Under the pieces are notes generated by a model that was not told where the DNA came from, did no database searches, and saw nothing but the letters and a program-made list of their open reading frames with translations. DNA of 64,000 bases from contig CM048552.1 in NCBI GenBank assembly GCA_026413225.1, positions 59,659,001-59,723,000 on the forward strand, read 5' to 3'. The DNA comes from Otis tarda. Lineage: Eukaryota; Chordata; Aves; Otidiformes; Otididae. Position 1 is the first letter of the stretch; the number at the start of each line of letters is the position of its first letter. The position numbers were made by a program, and so were the translations under genes. This document shows, one piece after another, positions 1 through 13,500 of this stretch.

Positions 1-3000
1 ACTATTATGATGATGAACAATATTGAAAAGGTAATTAAAAATGTTATTAGATGTAATTTCAGGAGAATAGAAAATGAAAAAATAATCAGTGTTGATAAGC
101 CAAATCTCTCACTCTTAGATGTTCTTTCACACGTGAAATTTTATTGTGTATAAATCTGTACCACGTTTTTTCAATACAAAACAGAAAAGCTCATTTTTTT
201 TCATTTTCCATTTTCTTTTCAGAAACAGTTAGCTGATTGTGTTAGCTTAAACATTGCCTCTCGATCCAAACAGGAATTTCTCAAACATCTTTCCCCTTCT
301 TTACCCTGGCTGTGCCCCTCTGCAGCAGCCTGTTCTGCCTCCCTGTCTCCTGAGGTCCCCTTTCGAACCCATGGCCATCCTCAGCCCTGTTTGAGGGAGG
401 CAGCGAGGTTTCCAAAATGTCGAGTCTCTTCAAAATGAACGAAAATTGACAACAAGACACAGGGTCAGAAGGAGCCAGCAGGCACGCCACTTCTCGCCTG
501 CTTGCAGTGAGGAGGATGGGAGGGGGCTGGAAGGAGCCTGGGGACACGGGGACAAATGGGACACAGGGGGCTTGGCGAGGAGGGATTTGGGATTTCCATG
601 CTTGGGTGACACAGGCATACACAAATCCATTGAGAAAGCCTCTCTTAACAGCTAATCACAAATTGCTCGCTTTCCATCTGAGGCTCTGCTGCTTTTTTTC
701 CCGTCTGCCTGATTTTAGCTCCTAATTCCACCATGCACTGAGGCTTCTGCTCTAGGACCCCGCTGAATCACGGTGCTAAATTGGGAAGTCTCCTGAAACA
801 CGTTTTGCCTTGCAGTGCCTATTGCGGGATTTCTACCAGCATACCCAGTGGATATAAACAACCCAGCAAGCAAATAAATAAATGAATGTGGTTTTTTTTC
901 CTCCCTTCTATCCTCCTGATGAGATTTCAAAACAGACATTAGTTCAGGAATAAAGAAAAGAATTTTTTAAAAAGAAATTAAAAAAAATATTTGTTTCTAA
1001 GATAATGAAGTTTTGTGTATTTTTAGTGCCAAGGAAAACAGATGAAGAAAAGGAATGAAAGCAGCATGGATGCTAAAATTTCTATTTTCCTGAGCTCTGT
1101 CGCCTCTAGGCTGTGGCTGTGTCTTTCCACATCTTCCCATGTCTTTACAAAGGGTCTTCCTTGGTGTCTAGGCACACGATTTTAAGTAACACTGAAGTCA
1201 GTGGTACAAAGGCACGTGATTAAATACTAGATTTGCACAGCTCAGACCCTGAAGGACCTCAACTCAGCCCAAGGCCTCCTTTCGGAGGAAAATCCAAACC
1301 AAACCAAAAATATCAAAATCAAAGGATGAGCATAGGACCATGATATCTGCCACAGCAGCTGATGTGGATTTAAAGGCTCTATAGAGGAGGAATAAAAAGG
1401 TGGTAGGAGAGGGTTAACATCTGTAGAAAGGCTTGAAATATGGCAATCGGAATAACTGCATTTGGATGAGAAATGCTGAAGACTACAGGCTGCAACATCT
1501 ACAGCGGTGTTTGCATTGTGCACAATTGTGTGCAGATAACTGAGTTTTGGTTCTCTGCAGCTTACAATGAAACTGAAGAGAAAGGCAAGATGGATGGCAA
1601 TTGCCACAGGTAAGAAGTCTGGGTATAGCTGTGAAGGTACTGGGTCAATACTGATAAATACACCAATCTATACGGTTTCTGACAGGAGGCACTCTACTCT
1701 CCTGTTTGCTGAAGCTGAATTACTACCATCTCTCACCCATTTGTTCTCATCCCAGAAGGAGCAGCAGGCAGAAGGACACCGTTGTCTGAGCAGGGCTGGG
1801 TTGTTCAAATGCACGTGGCTATGCACTCATACCGGGGCACCTGAAGACACGCTCCTCATACTCAAAAACTCCAAATTGACTCCACAGCACAGGACAAGTT
1901 CACAACTCTTCCACAAGCAAACCTGGATTTTAGTGTGGCAGGTATCAACATAATAAAAAGCTTACCCCAACAAGCTAATTTATGTTTAGGATTGTAGCTA
2001 ACACCTTTTCAAGCTGGATATCTACTCAAAAACTGTCCTTACCGAAAGCCTGACCTTAGCAGAGCTGAGTGCATCCAGCTTGAAGTGAAGTCAACGCCTG
2101 CCCTGTTGGTAGCTTCAGTTTGCAGCATTAAAGGTGCCTATGTTTCCCCAGAGAAGAGACAAGAGCCCCATGGGAAGAGCTGGTGGCCAGGTTTCTGAGG
2201 GAGAAACATTCATTTCTATAAGTAAATAGCACTTCCAAAAAAAAAAAAAAAAAAAAAAACCCCAAAAAAAAAATCTGTGTGTTTGCACGGAACACGGCTC
2301 CTACCTCTGTCCCTAGCCCATAAAGACCTCTTTAGCTCTTTCAGATGATGGCATGTGGAGCCTGAGCCACGCTCACAGAAGAAAAAGAAACGCTCAAAAA
2401 ATATAAATGGAACCATTAATTTCTCTCTGCCACTAGCATTTTCCTCACCACCGACCAAGTTAACATTGCTGTAATTATTTACACCCCTGGCACCCAAGGA
2501 TTCATTACACAGACACTGGAAATAACTTCCAACCCCTTGTGAACAACTCATGTTCCTCCACAGGCTACCACCAGTCAGCCCAGCTTGAGGGTCTTCAAAG
2601 GCACAGCTCCTGAGCTGGAACTAACACCACATGCTCCAGCTTCAGATGCCACTGGAAACATCTCCTTCGATGCTCTGGGTTCCCTCTGCCATTTAAAAAC
2701 TCACTTTGAAATGATCTAAACTTGCAAAAAGTTGAAGAGTTATATTTTTGAACAGCCATGACTCAGGAAAGTGGGTACTGAGCGCCTGCTGCCACCACTT
2801 GGACTCCAGCAGGCACCTCAATCCCAGCAGATACTCAGGTGTCTCCTTAGCACTGGGACTCGGGCTTGAAATTATTTCTGCCCGCGGGGATGCCCACCGG
2901 CTGTGCCCAGCAGGGCACCATCACTCCGTGAGAGGCAGTCCCTGCTACCAGAAGCCTGCAACATCTACAAGGGAGGTCCCATGGCTCTTCCCAAAGTGAT

Positions 3001-6000
3001 CTTAATCTTTTTTCCATTAACTCCACCTATTTTTTCCCCTACTGCTGCATTCATCACTATTTATGTTCCAACTGGCTGCAAATAATTGATCCCTGCCTCC
3101 TCTGAAACTGTTCTTTATGTATTTACAGATACCACGTTTCTCCTCAAGTCGTTTATCTCTCTGCATTGAGCTCATCTTCAACCTTTCCTATGATAAGCCT
3201 TCTGCTTCCAAATCTTTCGTCTTTTTCATTTGGTTGGGGGTTTTTGGGGTTTTTTTTTTCATTGTTGTTGATTCCCCTCTGACTATTTTCTAGTATATCC
3301 ATTTAGATCAACAATGGTACCCAAAAGTAAATACAGCGCAGGAAGCAGTACTGGGAGCAGAGCGTAGTAAATTACCCTGCTTTACATCTGACAAGCCAGC
3401 TACTCACTAGCAACCAGCAACTTTGGATGCCAGCTCCACGGGAACTAGGAGAGGCTTGGCTTTCAAAAGGCACAATACATCACCTCTTAGAAGTATAGAG
3501 GGTTTTTTTTCCACAAGGAGTACTCAGTATCAAGGACTACTTCTGAAATAAAAACCAAAAGAACCCATCCAGCTGGTTATTTCAAGTAGACTTTCCACAG
3601 CCAGAGCTGCAGGTTCAAACCTCAGTCCTCTCTGAAGACCACATCACGGGAACACTCAGGTAACCCATCCCGAGACACCGACTCTTCCCTGGGCCACTAA
3701 CTCTGTACTTAACATGTCTTTACACTCTGTATATTTAAATATTGCTTCCTGCCTGAATCATGCTGTGTTTTTGCTCACTTTTTTCATCAGCTTTGAGCCA
3801 TTTGTCCAATCACTCCCTAAAATACTTCACTTTAAACAGAATTTTTGAGTTTTAGTAAATAATTAAAAAAACCTAAAACTAGTAACTTTTTAATTTATAA
3901 AACAAGACATTTTGTAGCACACAGGTCCCTTCCAGGGCTGCTCACGTAACCCAGAGATAACTCACAAATTTGCATGCACTTAAGCCCAATCCTATTCAAT
4001 GAAGCTTTTCTCCAGCTTGAGGTCCAAGAACTCCCTTACCATCACTGGCTCAGTGGGGACAAGTCAGCAAGCCAATGCACAGAAATAAATAAGCCTGGGA
4101 GGTAGAAATCCATTGCTTTGCTCTTTACAGCACAATAGAGTCCTGACCTATAACCAGAGCTCCTAACCGCCACCAAAATTAAACCAGAATTGACGCAAAA
4201 ATAACCTGGGGCTGTTCCCTACTGAGGCCAACCTCTTTGAGAGACAACTAAATATTCCCATCTCCATCACCTTCTTTCATCAAATGGTGCAACTCTGCAG
4301 AAGCAGTACTGCAGGCACACCGTGCCACACAAGCACAGCGAGTTTCACGCTCCTGGGAAGCTCTGAGCGGGCAGCACGTCCACACCTCTGAACCGTCCAC
4401 ACCTGAGGTGGATGTCTGATGTCCACAGACACGCAGTACAACACACGTGCGCCATACATCCTATCTATCCACTGCACCTTCTCGGCATGTGCTACACAGA
4501 TGGTCTCAGCACGCACAACAGACACTTCCAAGCATCAGGACATACCTCAGAGTGTCAGGAACATGGACAAATCTACATTTCTCAAATCCAGCACAAATCC
4601 AGAAAAAAAGGGATACATCCCAGAAAATCTGAATTTAAAGTGACCCCTCACTAGCGCTGATAGAAGACAACTGTCATAGTTGAATGGGAAGCAAAAAGCC
4701 TTCCAGAAAGACAGAAAAGCTGAAAATGGTACCTTTTCCCTGTAGCCATGTGGCAAAGAAACATGCCTATTAAGAAGCACCAGCGCATCTCCAAAATCTC
4801 AACACAGGCTACGGATTAATAAGTACTTCCAAACTAGAAAGCATCATTCAAAGAACAGCGTTCTCTTTGAGTAAATCAACAGATGTTGTACACACATACC
4901 GCACAGACCCATTACTGCAGGGAGATTCTCGAGGATCACAACACTATGCAAAAACTTGAACAACAAGTACTAGGGAGCCCCTCCACATGCCAAGAGGAGG
5001 TAGGACCTCTTTGTCCACCCAAATGAGACCCTACTAACAGCTACTGCACACAATTTCAGCCAAAAAGTCACATTCACATGCTTTCCCCAAATAATGCCAC
5101 CATATCCACCTTCAATCAGTAAGTGCTTCTGCTGGCTAATCCCAACAGGCCGCCAGCCAAGCTCGAAAGCCCCGGCACCCGGGGCCGCTGGCATCGCAAG
5201 GCTTTTAGGACATTATGCTCAGACAGAAGATGGAGAACAGCCTGAACCAGACATGGCAGGCAACGCCAACATCATCTCGGAGCAACCCTGTGACTTGCAA
5301 ACTCAAAGTGCCACAAATTTTGCTCTGAATATTCAAGACGCCTAAAGGAACTGCAGTCCAGAAAGGCTCATTAGGGTACATTTTCCAAACTGCTGCTCAC
5401 TCAGTCTCCCCCTTAAATGAACATTGTGGATAAACTACAATTTTCTACAGAACTTTCATTGCCTGAAATGCACTTTTCCCACAACTGACTTTGTGTATTT
5501 TTAGTGATCATAACAGGTAGAAAACGTTCACTTCCTTTGGCAGACTTTTCTCCATCATTTTTACCTTCAACGGTCTTGCTTGTTTTAAATAAGGACAAGC
5601 CCCAGGTAAAAGCACTTAATTATAGTGCTGTATGGTATCCTGGCGCCTCGTACAATTCCTGTATTTGCAGATTCAAGACATCAGTTTGTATGGCAGGTTG
5701 TTAGTCTTCAGATAATAAATGTATTTCATGTCTTTGATTACCAGCTACTGCTGCTTCTTACTTAATAAGGATTTGGGAGAAAAAGGGAGTCCATGACAAA
5801 TGCATCCATATACCCCAAGAAACATCAAGCTGTGTTTTGACATTTCAAATAAGAAATGTAGCATACGAGCTGGGTAACGGGGCCTCGCATTGTCGGACGA
5901 TGAGTTGGAAGAAAGCTTCCGCACGGGTCTGGTTCTGAGCCCACCCACGTCAGCCAGGTCTCGATGGCCTCTACAGGCGGAGACCAACTTAAAACCCACT

Positions 6001-8028
6001 CAGCAACCACAGTACAAGCAGAAAAGCCCTGCCATATATCCCTTTATACATTTTCTTCATGACCTGGAAGACCTGCTTGAATAAACTAGATTATACTCCT
6101 GTACATCTCTGATCAGTTAATCCTTGGGCAAAGCTTATGTTTTAGAGGCAACTGTGGCAATGGCATCAGGCTAGTAATTTAAATAAAAGACTGTTTGAAC
6201 TGCATTTATAGCAAAATGTGAAGTTCATGCTCAGTATGTTCTCCAACACCTTTCCCAACGTGCTGTGCTTGCCTGGCCAAAGCTCCTTTGACAAAAATAA
6301 CCAGTACCTGGGGTCAGGGGCTCAGATCAGTCGACCACAAAGGTTTAAACTTCATCTGCCACATGCCCTCTTTCCCCCTAATGTGCGACTGGCTGAAAAA
6401 GCCCAATGTATATATTTTCAAACCATAATTCTTTATATTTGCTGTCAGGTTTCTGAGTCTCTGGAGCACACATGCTTCCTGTTTTTTAAGTTCTTTTGCA
6501 CAGCCACAGAATGTAAAAACTGACACGTGTGGTGGGGGTGGATGTTGAGGGAAGGAGGAAAATTAAACGAACACAGCAATGCTTCTGAAATCCCACTGTA
6601 GTAGCTGGGGCTTTACAGGGAGTAAGGGAACACTCCCTGAAGCACCAGCAATAAAATCACAGAAGCTGGCAATAGTGTCACTATTCAAGATGCACAAAAG
6701 CACCAGCATCCAGACCTCAGTACACTGGAGGTCTATGATCATCATCACCAAATAGTACTGAAAAATAATTAAAAAAAAATTGTAGGATATACACAAACAG
6801 CAGCATGCTTTCAACTTTGACAACTAAACTTCTGCTTCCTGTCAAAAAGAAAAGCAGGTTTAAAACCCACAGTCAAAGACGGACTTTGTGGTCAAGTTTT
6901 CAATCACATCAGTTCCGTCCCCAGCACCGTCCAAGCTGATATGAACCAGAACGATGTCAAACTCTTCCATTTGTCTTGGTATTTCTTCTTACTCTGAATT
7001 TCCAAACTCTCTCTCAAGAGGTCAGGAATAACTGGTTACCCTATAGTTTTTGCTAATAGCATTTTTTTAAATGAGTCTAGCATTCCTGCTTGCAATCCAC
7101 AATAACTCCACTTTAGTTACGTGAAGGTATCACCCTACTTTGGGTGGATGAAGAAATCTTATTTCCCTGTTTACATTCAAGTTACCAGCTGATATTCTAG
7201 AAATAAAAAAAAAGTATTTAAATCCTTCCTAACCAATTCTTTTAAACCACCACTATATTAAAAGTTACATCATTAAATAAACAGTTCTCATGGCCGCAAC
7301 TAACCAATACTTTCCACTGAAAAATTCTGCTTCTTCTGGTTTTGTTTTTGAAGGCAAGTATTTAGCTCCTTGGTTTATCCTTGCTTTTGAAAAAGTTGTT
7401 CTGAGGAATCAGACAATAATGTTGCCACTCTAACTTAAATTTTCATGGGAAAATTATTTACATGCTTCCATTCTTGAAGAATCATGGAAGATAAGAACCA
7501 ACCTCTCTTTCCGAGCTGCTGAACATGCAGAACCTCAATAGAACTGGTCTACTTGATTAAATATCAATTTATGTTTATGCAAAACTTAATATGAATGTAT
7601 CTTTGCCTTAAAGGCAATAATCTGTTCCCTGCATATATACTTCATTCTGTTACTGAATGCCTCCTCTAACGAATAATTGCAATAATTATTTTTTATTAAA
7701 ATGTTCTGGAAAACTCTCAGGCCATTTTTAACCAGAGAATTTTGCCATTACATTTGCCATATACAAATCCTGCAAAGAGAAATACTACTCAGCTTTCCAA
7801 ATTGCTACTAAATGCTTTGTAAAGCACTAAAGCAGCTAACTCCTTGCCCACCCTTTCAGGCAATGTATTCCTGTAACCTTCACAACCTTTAAGTGAAAGA
7901 AAGCAAACTATTCCTGCAGGAGGAAAAATTCTGGGAATTCCCCTATACAGGGAATTCTGTATAGGATTCTCCTAACTTCAAGAGTCTCCATCCATTCAAC
8001 ACCCATTAAAATCTTATTACTTCATGCA
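1..8028. other. Intronic DNA without a recognised gene
   Basis: AT-rich unique sequence with only short chance frames (none above about 130 codons) and one A-tract at 2237-2273. A minus-strand frame at 5745-5999 contains SSDNARPRYPAR, which recalls a mariner transposase word but lacks support around it. Confidence 0.6.
2237..2273. repeat. A-tract: A23, C4, A10
   Basis: This is a homopolymer A run of 23, then four C, then ten A. There is no SINE or LINE body upstream that would make it a retroposon tail; the tract stands alone in unique intronic sequence. Confidence 0.95.
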
Positions 8029-8943
8029 ATCATAGAATAGCTTGGGTTGGAAGGGATCTTTAAAGGCCATCTAGTCCAACCACCCCTGCAAGGAGCAGGG
8101 ACATCTTCAACCAGATCAGGTTGCTTAAAGCCCCGTTCAACCTGGCCCTTAACATCTCCAGGAATGGAGCATCTACCACTTCCCTGGGCAACCTGTTCCA
8201 GTGTTCTACCACTCTCATTGTAAAAAAAACCCCAATTTCCTTATATCTAGTCTAAATCTACCCTCTTTTAGTTTAAAACCATTACCCCCTGTCCTATCAC
8301 AACAGACCCTGCTAAAATGTTTGTCCCAATCTTTCTTATAAGATCACTTTAAGTACTGAAAGGCCACTATAAGGTCTTTCTGGAGCCTTCTCTTCTCTTC
8401 TCCAGGCCAAACAACCCCAACTCTTTCAGCCTGTCTTCATAGGAGAGGTGCTCCAGCCTTCTGATCATCTTCGTGGCCCTCCTCTGGACTCCCTCCAACA
8501 GGTCCACATCCTTCTTATGTTGTGGGCTCCAGAGCTGTACACAATATTCCAGGTAGGGTCTCACAAGAGCAGAGTAGAGGGGGAGAATCATCTCCCTTGA
8601 CCTGTTGGCCACACTTATTTTGACACAGCCCAGGATGCGGTTGGCTTTCTCGGCTCCGAGCACACATTACCAGCTCATGAGCTCATGTCTCATCCACCAG
8701 CACTCCCAAATCCTTCTCCTCAGGTCTGTTCTCACTCCCTTCATCCCCTAGCCCCTACTGATACTGCGTGTTGCCCCAACTCCTGTGCAGGACCTTGCAC
8801 TTGGCCTTCTTGAACTTCATGAGGTTCACACAGGCCCACCTCTCCAGCCTGTCCAGTGTGTTGACTACACCACACAGCTTGGTGTGATCAGCAAACTTGC
8901 TGAGGGTGCACTCTATCCCACTGTCCATGTCAATGACAACCAT
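8029..8943 (-). mobile_element. CR1 LINE, 5'-truncated, with reverse transcriptase C-terminal part
   Basis: The 3' end at 8029 reads ATTCTATGAT on the minus strand, the terminal unit of CR1. Next to it is the usual CR1 tail (TTGGACTAGATGGCC-like). Further in are typical ORF2 C-terminal words: [59 protein letters not shown] and [18 protein letters not shown]. The copy starts near codon IDMDSGIEC of the polymerase region, so the 5' part of the element is missing, as is common for CR1. About ten codons are absent between TL and DRLERW. A stop follows TQYQ, and the two coding stretches (8943-8755 and 8663-8367) are in different frames. It is a dead copy. It lies in the sense direction of ABTB3. 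The 5' end is set by where similarity fades. Confidence 0.93.
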
Positions 8944-10417
8944 ACCTCACCGTACCTCAACAAAGCTGGACAGCAAAGGGGGAAATGAAGGCGAGTCTGG
9001 CAGGAACCTATATAGGATTATAGGGCACACAGGGCTTCAAGCGCAGCTCACCTCCAGGTTTTCCTATGCAATACCCCGAGAGACTGCCTAGCGTCCGATC
9101 TCTGCATCTGTACAGCACATCCTAACAACAGCTCTCTCCTCCAAAAGGTTGTTTTGCAGCTGAGAGTAACACTTTCCATAATGAAAAGCACTAAGTGCTT
9201 GATAAAGGTCAACACTGCTGTGCCCATGGTGAAACAAGCTATTTGCATGACCTTCCTCCAAAGCACCATCAACACGGTGACTTCTTGGAGTTTTACAGGC
9301 ATGACAGCTGACTGAGACATCATACGTTAAACTCCAGCACTACCACGCAGGCACAACCTTTCCCGGGTTTCACAAACGAGACAGAGTTGCTGTTCAATGC
9401 ACGTACCTCTGAACCCCTTCCTAGGGCCTGCAACCCAGCAGATGGCCATCACAGCCAAAGAAGAGACTCGCATCAGCAGAGCTGTGTTTGCATCTGCAAG
9501 GCTGGTAATAGGTGTGGCAAACAGGGTGCATGCTTATTTTGAGGCAGCACAGTCTACATGCTACAAACTATTCTGCACATGCTACAAATGCTGGTGGGAC
9601 TGTAGTTTTGGCCAGAAGTGGCTCAAGCCATCCTCCCCTCCACATGCACAGAGCAAATCCCAGCTGCCACCCTGCAACACCACCACTCACATGTTCCTCC
9701 TCAAAGCGCTTCCCAAACACTCATTCATTAATCCTGCCAGCACATCTGAGAAGCAGACACCTCTGTTATCCACAAATTACTGACTGGGAAACCAAGGGAG
9801 GGAGCTGGAGGCTTGAATATTCAAGGGGACTGCGAGGCATTAAGGGCGGCATTCAGTTGCCCTAAATTCCCAGGTCCCTGTACCTAGACAGACATCAACG
9901 GCCCCAAAGGTTTCTGGAGGCCAGCTGAGAACGGATGAGTGAAGGGCAGGGCAGCCACAGGCACCTCAGTGAAATTAAGCATCAACACAGTCCTCAATAT
10001 TCAAATCCCATCCTGCTTTTGGCTTTCCCCCAGGCTCTTTTCAAAACTTCAGTGCTGGAGATGTCCTCAGAGGACCAAAACTCTGAATGAGAAGCCCCCC
10101 ATCTCAGCCTCGCACTCAGGACCATGCAGCCGTCCCCTCTCTGCACTGCCACGCTGCAAAAAATAATACGAAACCAAGACTCCGCGGGACAGACACAATA
10201 ACACACCCAGATCAAACAACCAGGTGAGCAGACACCTGTATGATCTCAGACCAGTAAATATAGGTTGCACATCTTCAGGTTTTTAACCAAAGTAAGAATA
10301 TGAAAGTTCTTCCCATGGCCTGAACAATTCACTCACACAGGCCAAAACAGGTGAATTACACATTTATTTGCTGAGCAGGAACACAGGTTCTTTTTCTTTT
10401 TTCTTGTTCTTTCTAAC
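8944..10417. other. Intronic DNA without a recognised gene
   Basis: Sequence between two CR1 copies. Frames of up to 128 codons (for example 9397-9783) lack recognisable domains and are read as chance. Confidence 0.6.
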
Positions 10418-10545
10418 ACCCTCAACTGGACAGTCCTTGAGCAAAGTGACCTAAATTTGGAGTTGGCCTTGCCTCCAGCCAGGTGTTGAACTAGATGCTC
10501 TGCAGCAGCCTACTCCAACCTTAATTCTTCTCTGACTCTCTCCAC
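10418..10545 (+). mobile_element. Old CR1 3' end relic
   Basis: The stretch reads GGACAGTCCTTGAGCAA, then GTTGAACTAGATGCTCT, then CTACTCCAACCTTAATTCTT. This order matches the CR1 tail (gccttgagcaacct, ggaactagatgatct, ccttccaacc, attctatgat) with many substitutions. It is much more diverged than the copy at 8029-8943 and so older, and it lies in the opposite orientation. Both limits are approximate. Confidence 0.7.
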
Positions 10546-13500
10546 CACAGCACTAGGATGTTTTTGGCACTCTGAGCCTTGCAAATCACTGGTGGGCAGC
10601 AGACTGAAGAGCATACAGCTAGGAGGAAGGTGAAAGAAGCCAGTGCAGAGAAGGAGGGACAACAAGGAGACCAAAAGAGAGAAAAGAATGAAGGAAGCTG
10701 CAGAGAAGAGCAAGAATTTTGCTTGGTCACTAAACAGAATGAGCCAGATTGTCAACTGGTGCAGACTGGTCAGACTCGTCTCCATCTGCAGAGCTGGCCA
10801 TGCTGGGGATGGATGAAACACAAGCGTTGGTGATGTGGCTCTAGGAAGGAAAGTCATTCGAGCGACTGGTGTTTTGCCAGGATACGCACCCAGATGCTGA
10901 CAATGCTGATTGTGGAACATCCAGTACCATTTTTAACCTGTTCTTTTTTAAAGCATTTCTACAAATATTTAAGCTCCAGAAGTTCCAGTGATGAGCACGA
11001 TACACAAGTTTTTACAGCAAAGAAAGAAAAACAAATGAGATCGATGATCTTCTCTGGTCTAACCTTTCCCTCAGGCTGCGCTCATCACTGCTGGCGCATA
11101 CAAATTTGGTGCACGTGAGGCTAGAAGATCTACTGCAACAAGTTTTCTCTCGTTCTGCACTAGTTTAGTATTTCCAAGCCATCTCCGTGCCTAGTGACAC
11201 GCAGAGTACTTGTCTTCTCGTATCACGCGTAACACGGCAGGCGCTCCGTAAAACAGCGTACTTAAACACAGCTGACGTGGAACAATTACTATCCTGTAAA
11301 ACGTTATAATGGAAGAACTACCAGAGCCTTTTTGTACGATTCCAGAAATGATACAGGTCCTTCTGCCTTCATACACTAATTGCACTGAAATTGCATCCAA
11401 GCCCATGCATATTTAATCAGGTCTGGGGCTGCTGAATACACTGCCATTGCATGGGGTGCTGTCAGCCAGAACCATAAATTATTAACTTTGTCAACTAAAC
11501 TTCTGCTGAATAATTTTAGGTTGGCGGTGCATTGTTTGACTGAGGCAAAGCTTGCTTTGTGTATCCCTTTGTCATTAATATTCTTCCCAGGTTTCCTACG
11601 GCACTGAAGTGCTGGGAAGGGTCACTGCTCAGTTCAAGCCAAGGCCTCCAGGGAGGAGGTGGTGCCTCAGACAGACTGTATTATAAGCCATTGCTGAATA
11701 TTTTCCTAAGCAAAGCACCTCCTCTTGGGTCATGTCTAATCTCATCACTAATTATACCCCTTTGTTAAGGCCAAAGAACATATCTGGTAGTCATCTTTAT
11801 TAGGCGAAGATTAATAAATAGACATGATCCTGCTTTTCAGCCTTCCAAGGAACATGTAAAGCACAGCTAAGTGCTAGGAAAAAACACAGGGAAAAGATCC
11901 AATAAATGAATCTGTGCCTTCACAAGGCTTCGCCCATTAAATAAAACAAGGCTGTGACAGCTCTGCTTTGCTCCACGTACTCTCCACTGAGCTCACAACG
12001 CACAGCCCGTGGCAGACGTGCGGGCTGAGCACATCAGCTTCATCCCTGCTGCAGCAGGCAGTGCCAGGCTCCATCGCCACCTCCGCCGCCAACTTCCCGA
12101 GCTGCCCCCACCATCGCGCTCCATTTGCTTCTGTCCCTCTCCCTGCATCTCACTGAACGGCACCTGGTTTCTGCAGGCATTCGCAACGAGCATTCGCAAG
12201 CGGGGTGCCAGCACTGGCTGCTGGCAGGGGTACACCTGGGCAGCCGCACACTGCTTCTGATGAGTAGGGCTGCAATCACCTCCCGTTTACACTTTGCTCT
12301 GCAGGGAGCAGAACGGATCTCTGGCGATGCTCACAAGAGCTATTATAAAACATATATACAAAAAACAATACACAACAAGCAGCCCTGTGTGGGTATAGGA
12401 GGGATGCTACCCAGAAATTACCACACAAGCGATGAGGAGTGGAGTCATCAAGTTCTTCTTCCCAGCTTTCCCACACTTTTCATTAGGGACAGCGGGGTTA
12501 AAGCCATCAATCCATTTGCTAAACTCTTTTTTTTCCCAACTGCACCAAGATTTATTCCAGGCCGCCAGCCCGCAACTACATGCATTTTGAGATTCTCAAA
12601 ATAAATGCACTGTAGAGGTACAAACTATCTCTATCCAACATTAATTATTATTAATGCTAATTACTCACTAACATGAAACACTCCCCACGGAAGATGCAAA
12701 ACATGTATCTTTAGCTGTCGGCCTGCGCAACAGCTGGTGGAGCTGAGCGCGGCAGGCATCTGCTCACCAGGGTTTTTTCCTGACAGGGAGGCTGCCTTAC
12801 AGCAAAGGTCTCACACTTAGCATTACAAATCAGCAAACCTTGGGGAGAAAAAATGGAAATTCTGAACCAAGGAACAAAGCACTGTATGCAGACCAGCGTT
12901 TGCTAAGGTGCCATTTATCAAGCAAAGCTGTATGCATCGGCTCATAGTCACCACACCTCCCTCTAAACAGGTACTCCTTACCAAAAAAAAAACCCAAAGG
13001 CAATCCCTGTTATCAGCACTGTTAAGTACCATATGAAAGCAGTGCCCAACCTACTGCTCTGTAAACTCAGCTCAGTGAAAGTCCACTGGAAATCTGCACC
13101 CTGGGCCGTAATGCCCCACATGCATTCCCATCACAAAGTTTACATGTCATTTGTGCACAAATTCAAGGGAAAGCAGTAAAAGGAACCACCCTAGCTCGGC
13201 TGAGACAAATCTCTTGGACTGGGTAGCCCTCAGTCAGCCCAGGAACATCTACGTGCAAATTTAACTGGTTTGGAGTCGTGCTTGTGGTTTAACAAACGTA
13301 ACTTGGGGTAGGACCAGCTTCCACCCCTGAATCCAAGTGGTCCTGCTGACCTTGGTGAAAATCCCAAGTAGAAGCCCACCAGCCCAACTCTGGCCCTGGG
13401 GAAGTCCCATGTATGGACAGCTGCTTCCAGTCAAGCTACTGCTACACCAACCCATGCCACGTGCACATTGCAGTGGTGGCTGAGTATGTAAGAAGAGCAT

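Noticed and set aside
3600-3650. GGTTCAAACC, a tRNA T-arm-like word
   Set aside because: The flanking bases cannot form the T stem and no matching A box or acceptor stem is present.
5745-5999. Mariner-like word DNARP in a minus-strand frame
   Set aside because: Only this short word matches. The neighbouring residues do not follow the transposase order and no inverted terminal repeats were seen.
12125-12604. Open frame of 159 codons on the plus strand
   Set aside because: No domain or family resemblance, and it lies antisense in an intron. Length alone is not convincing in this many frames.
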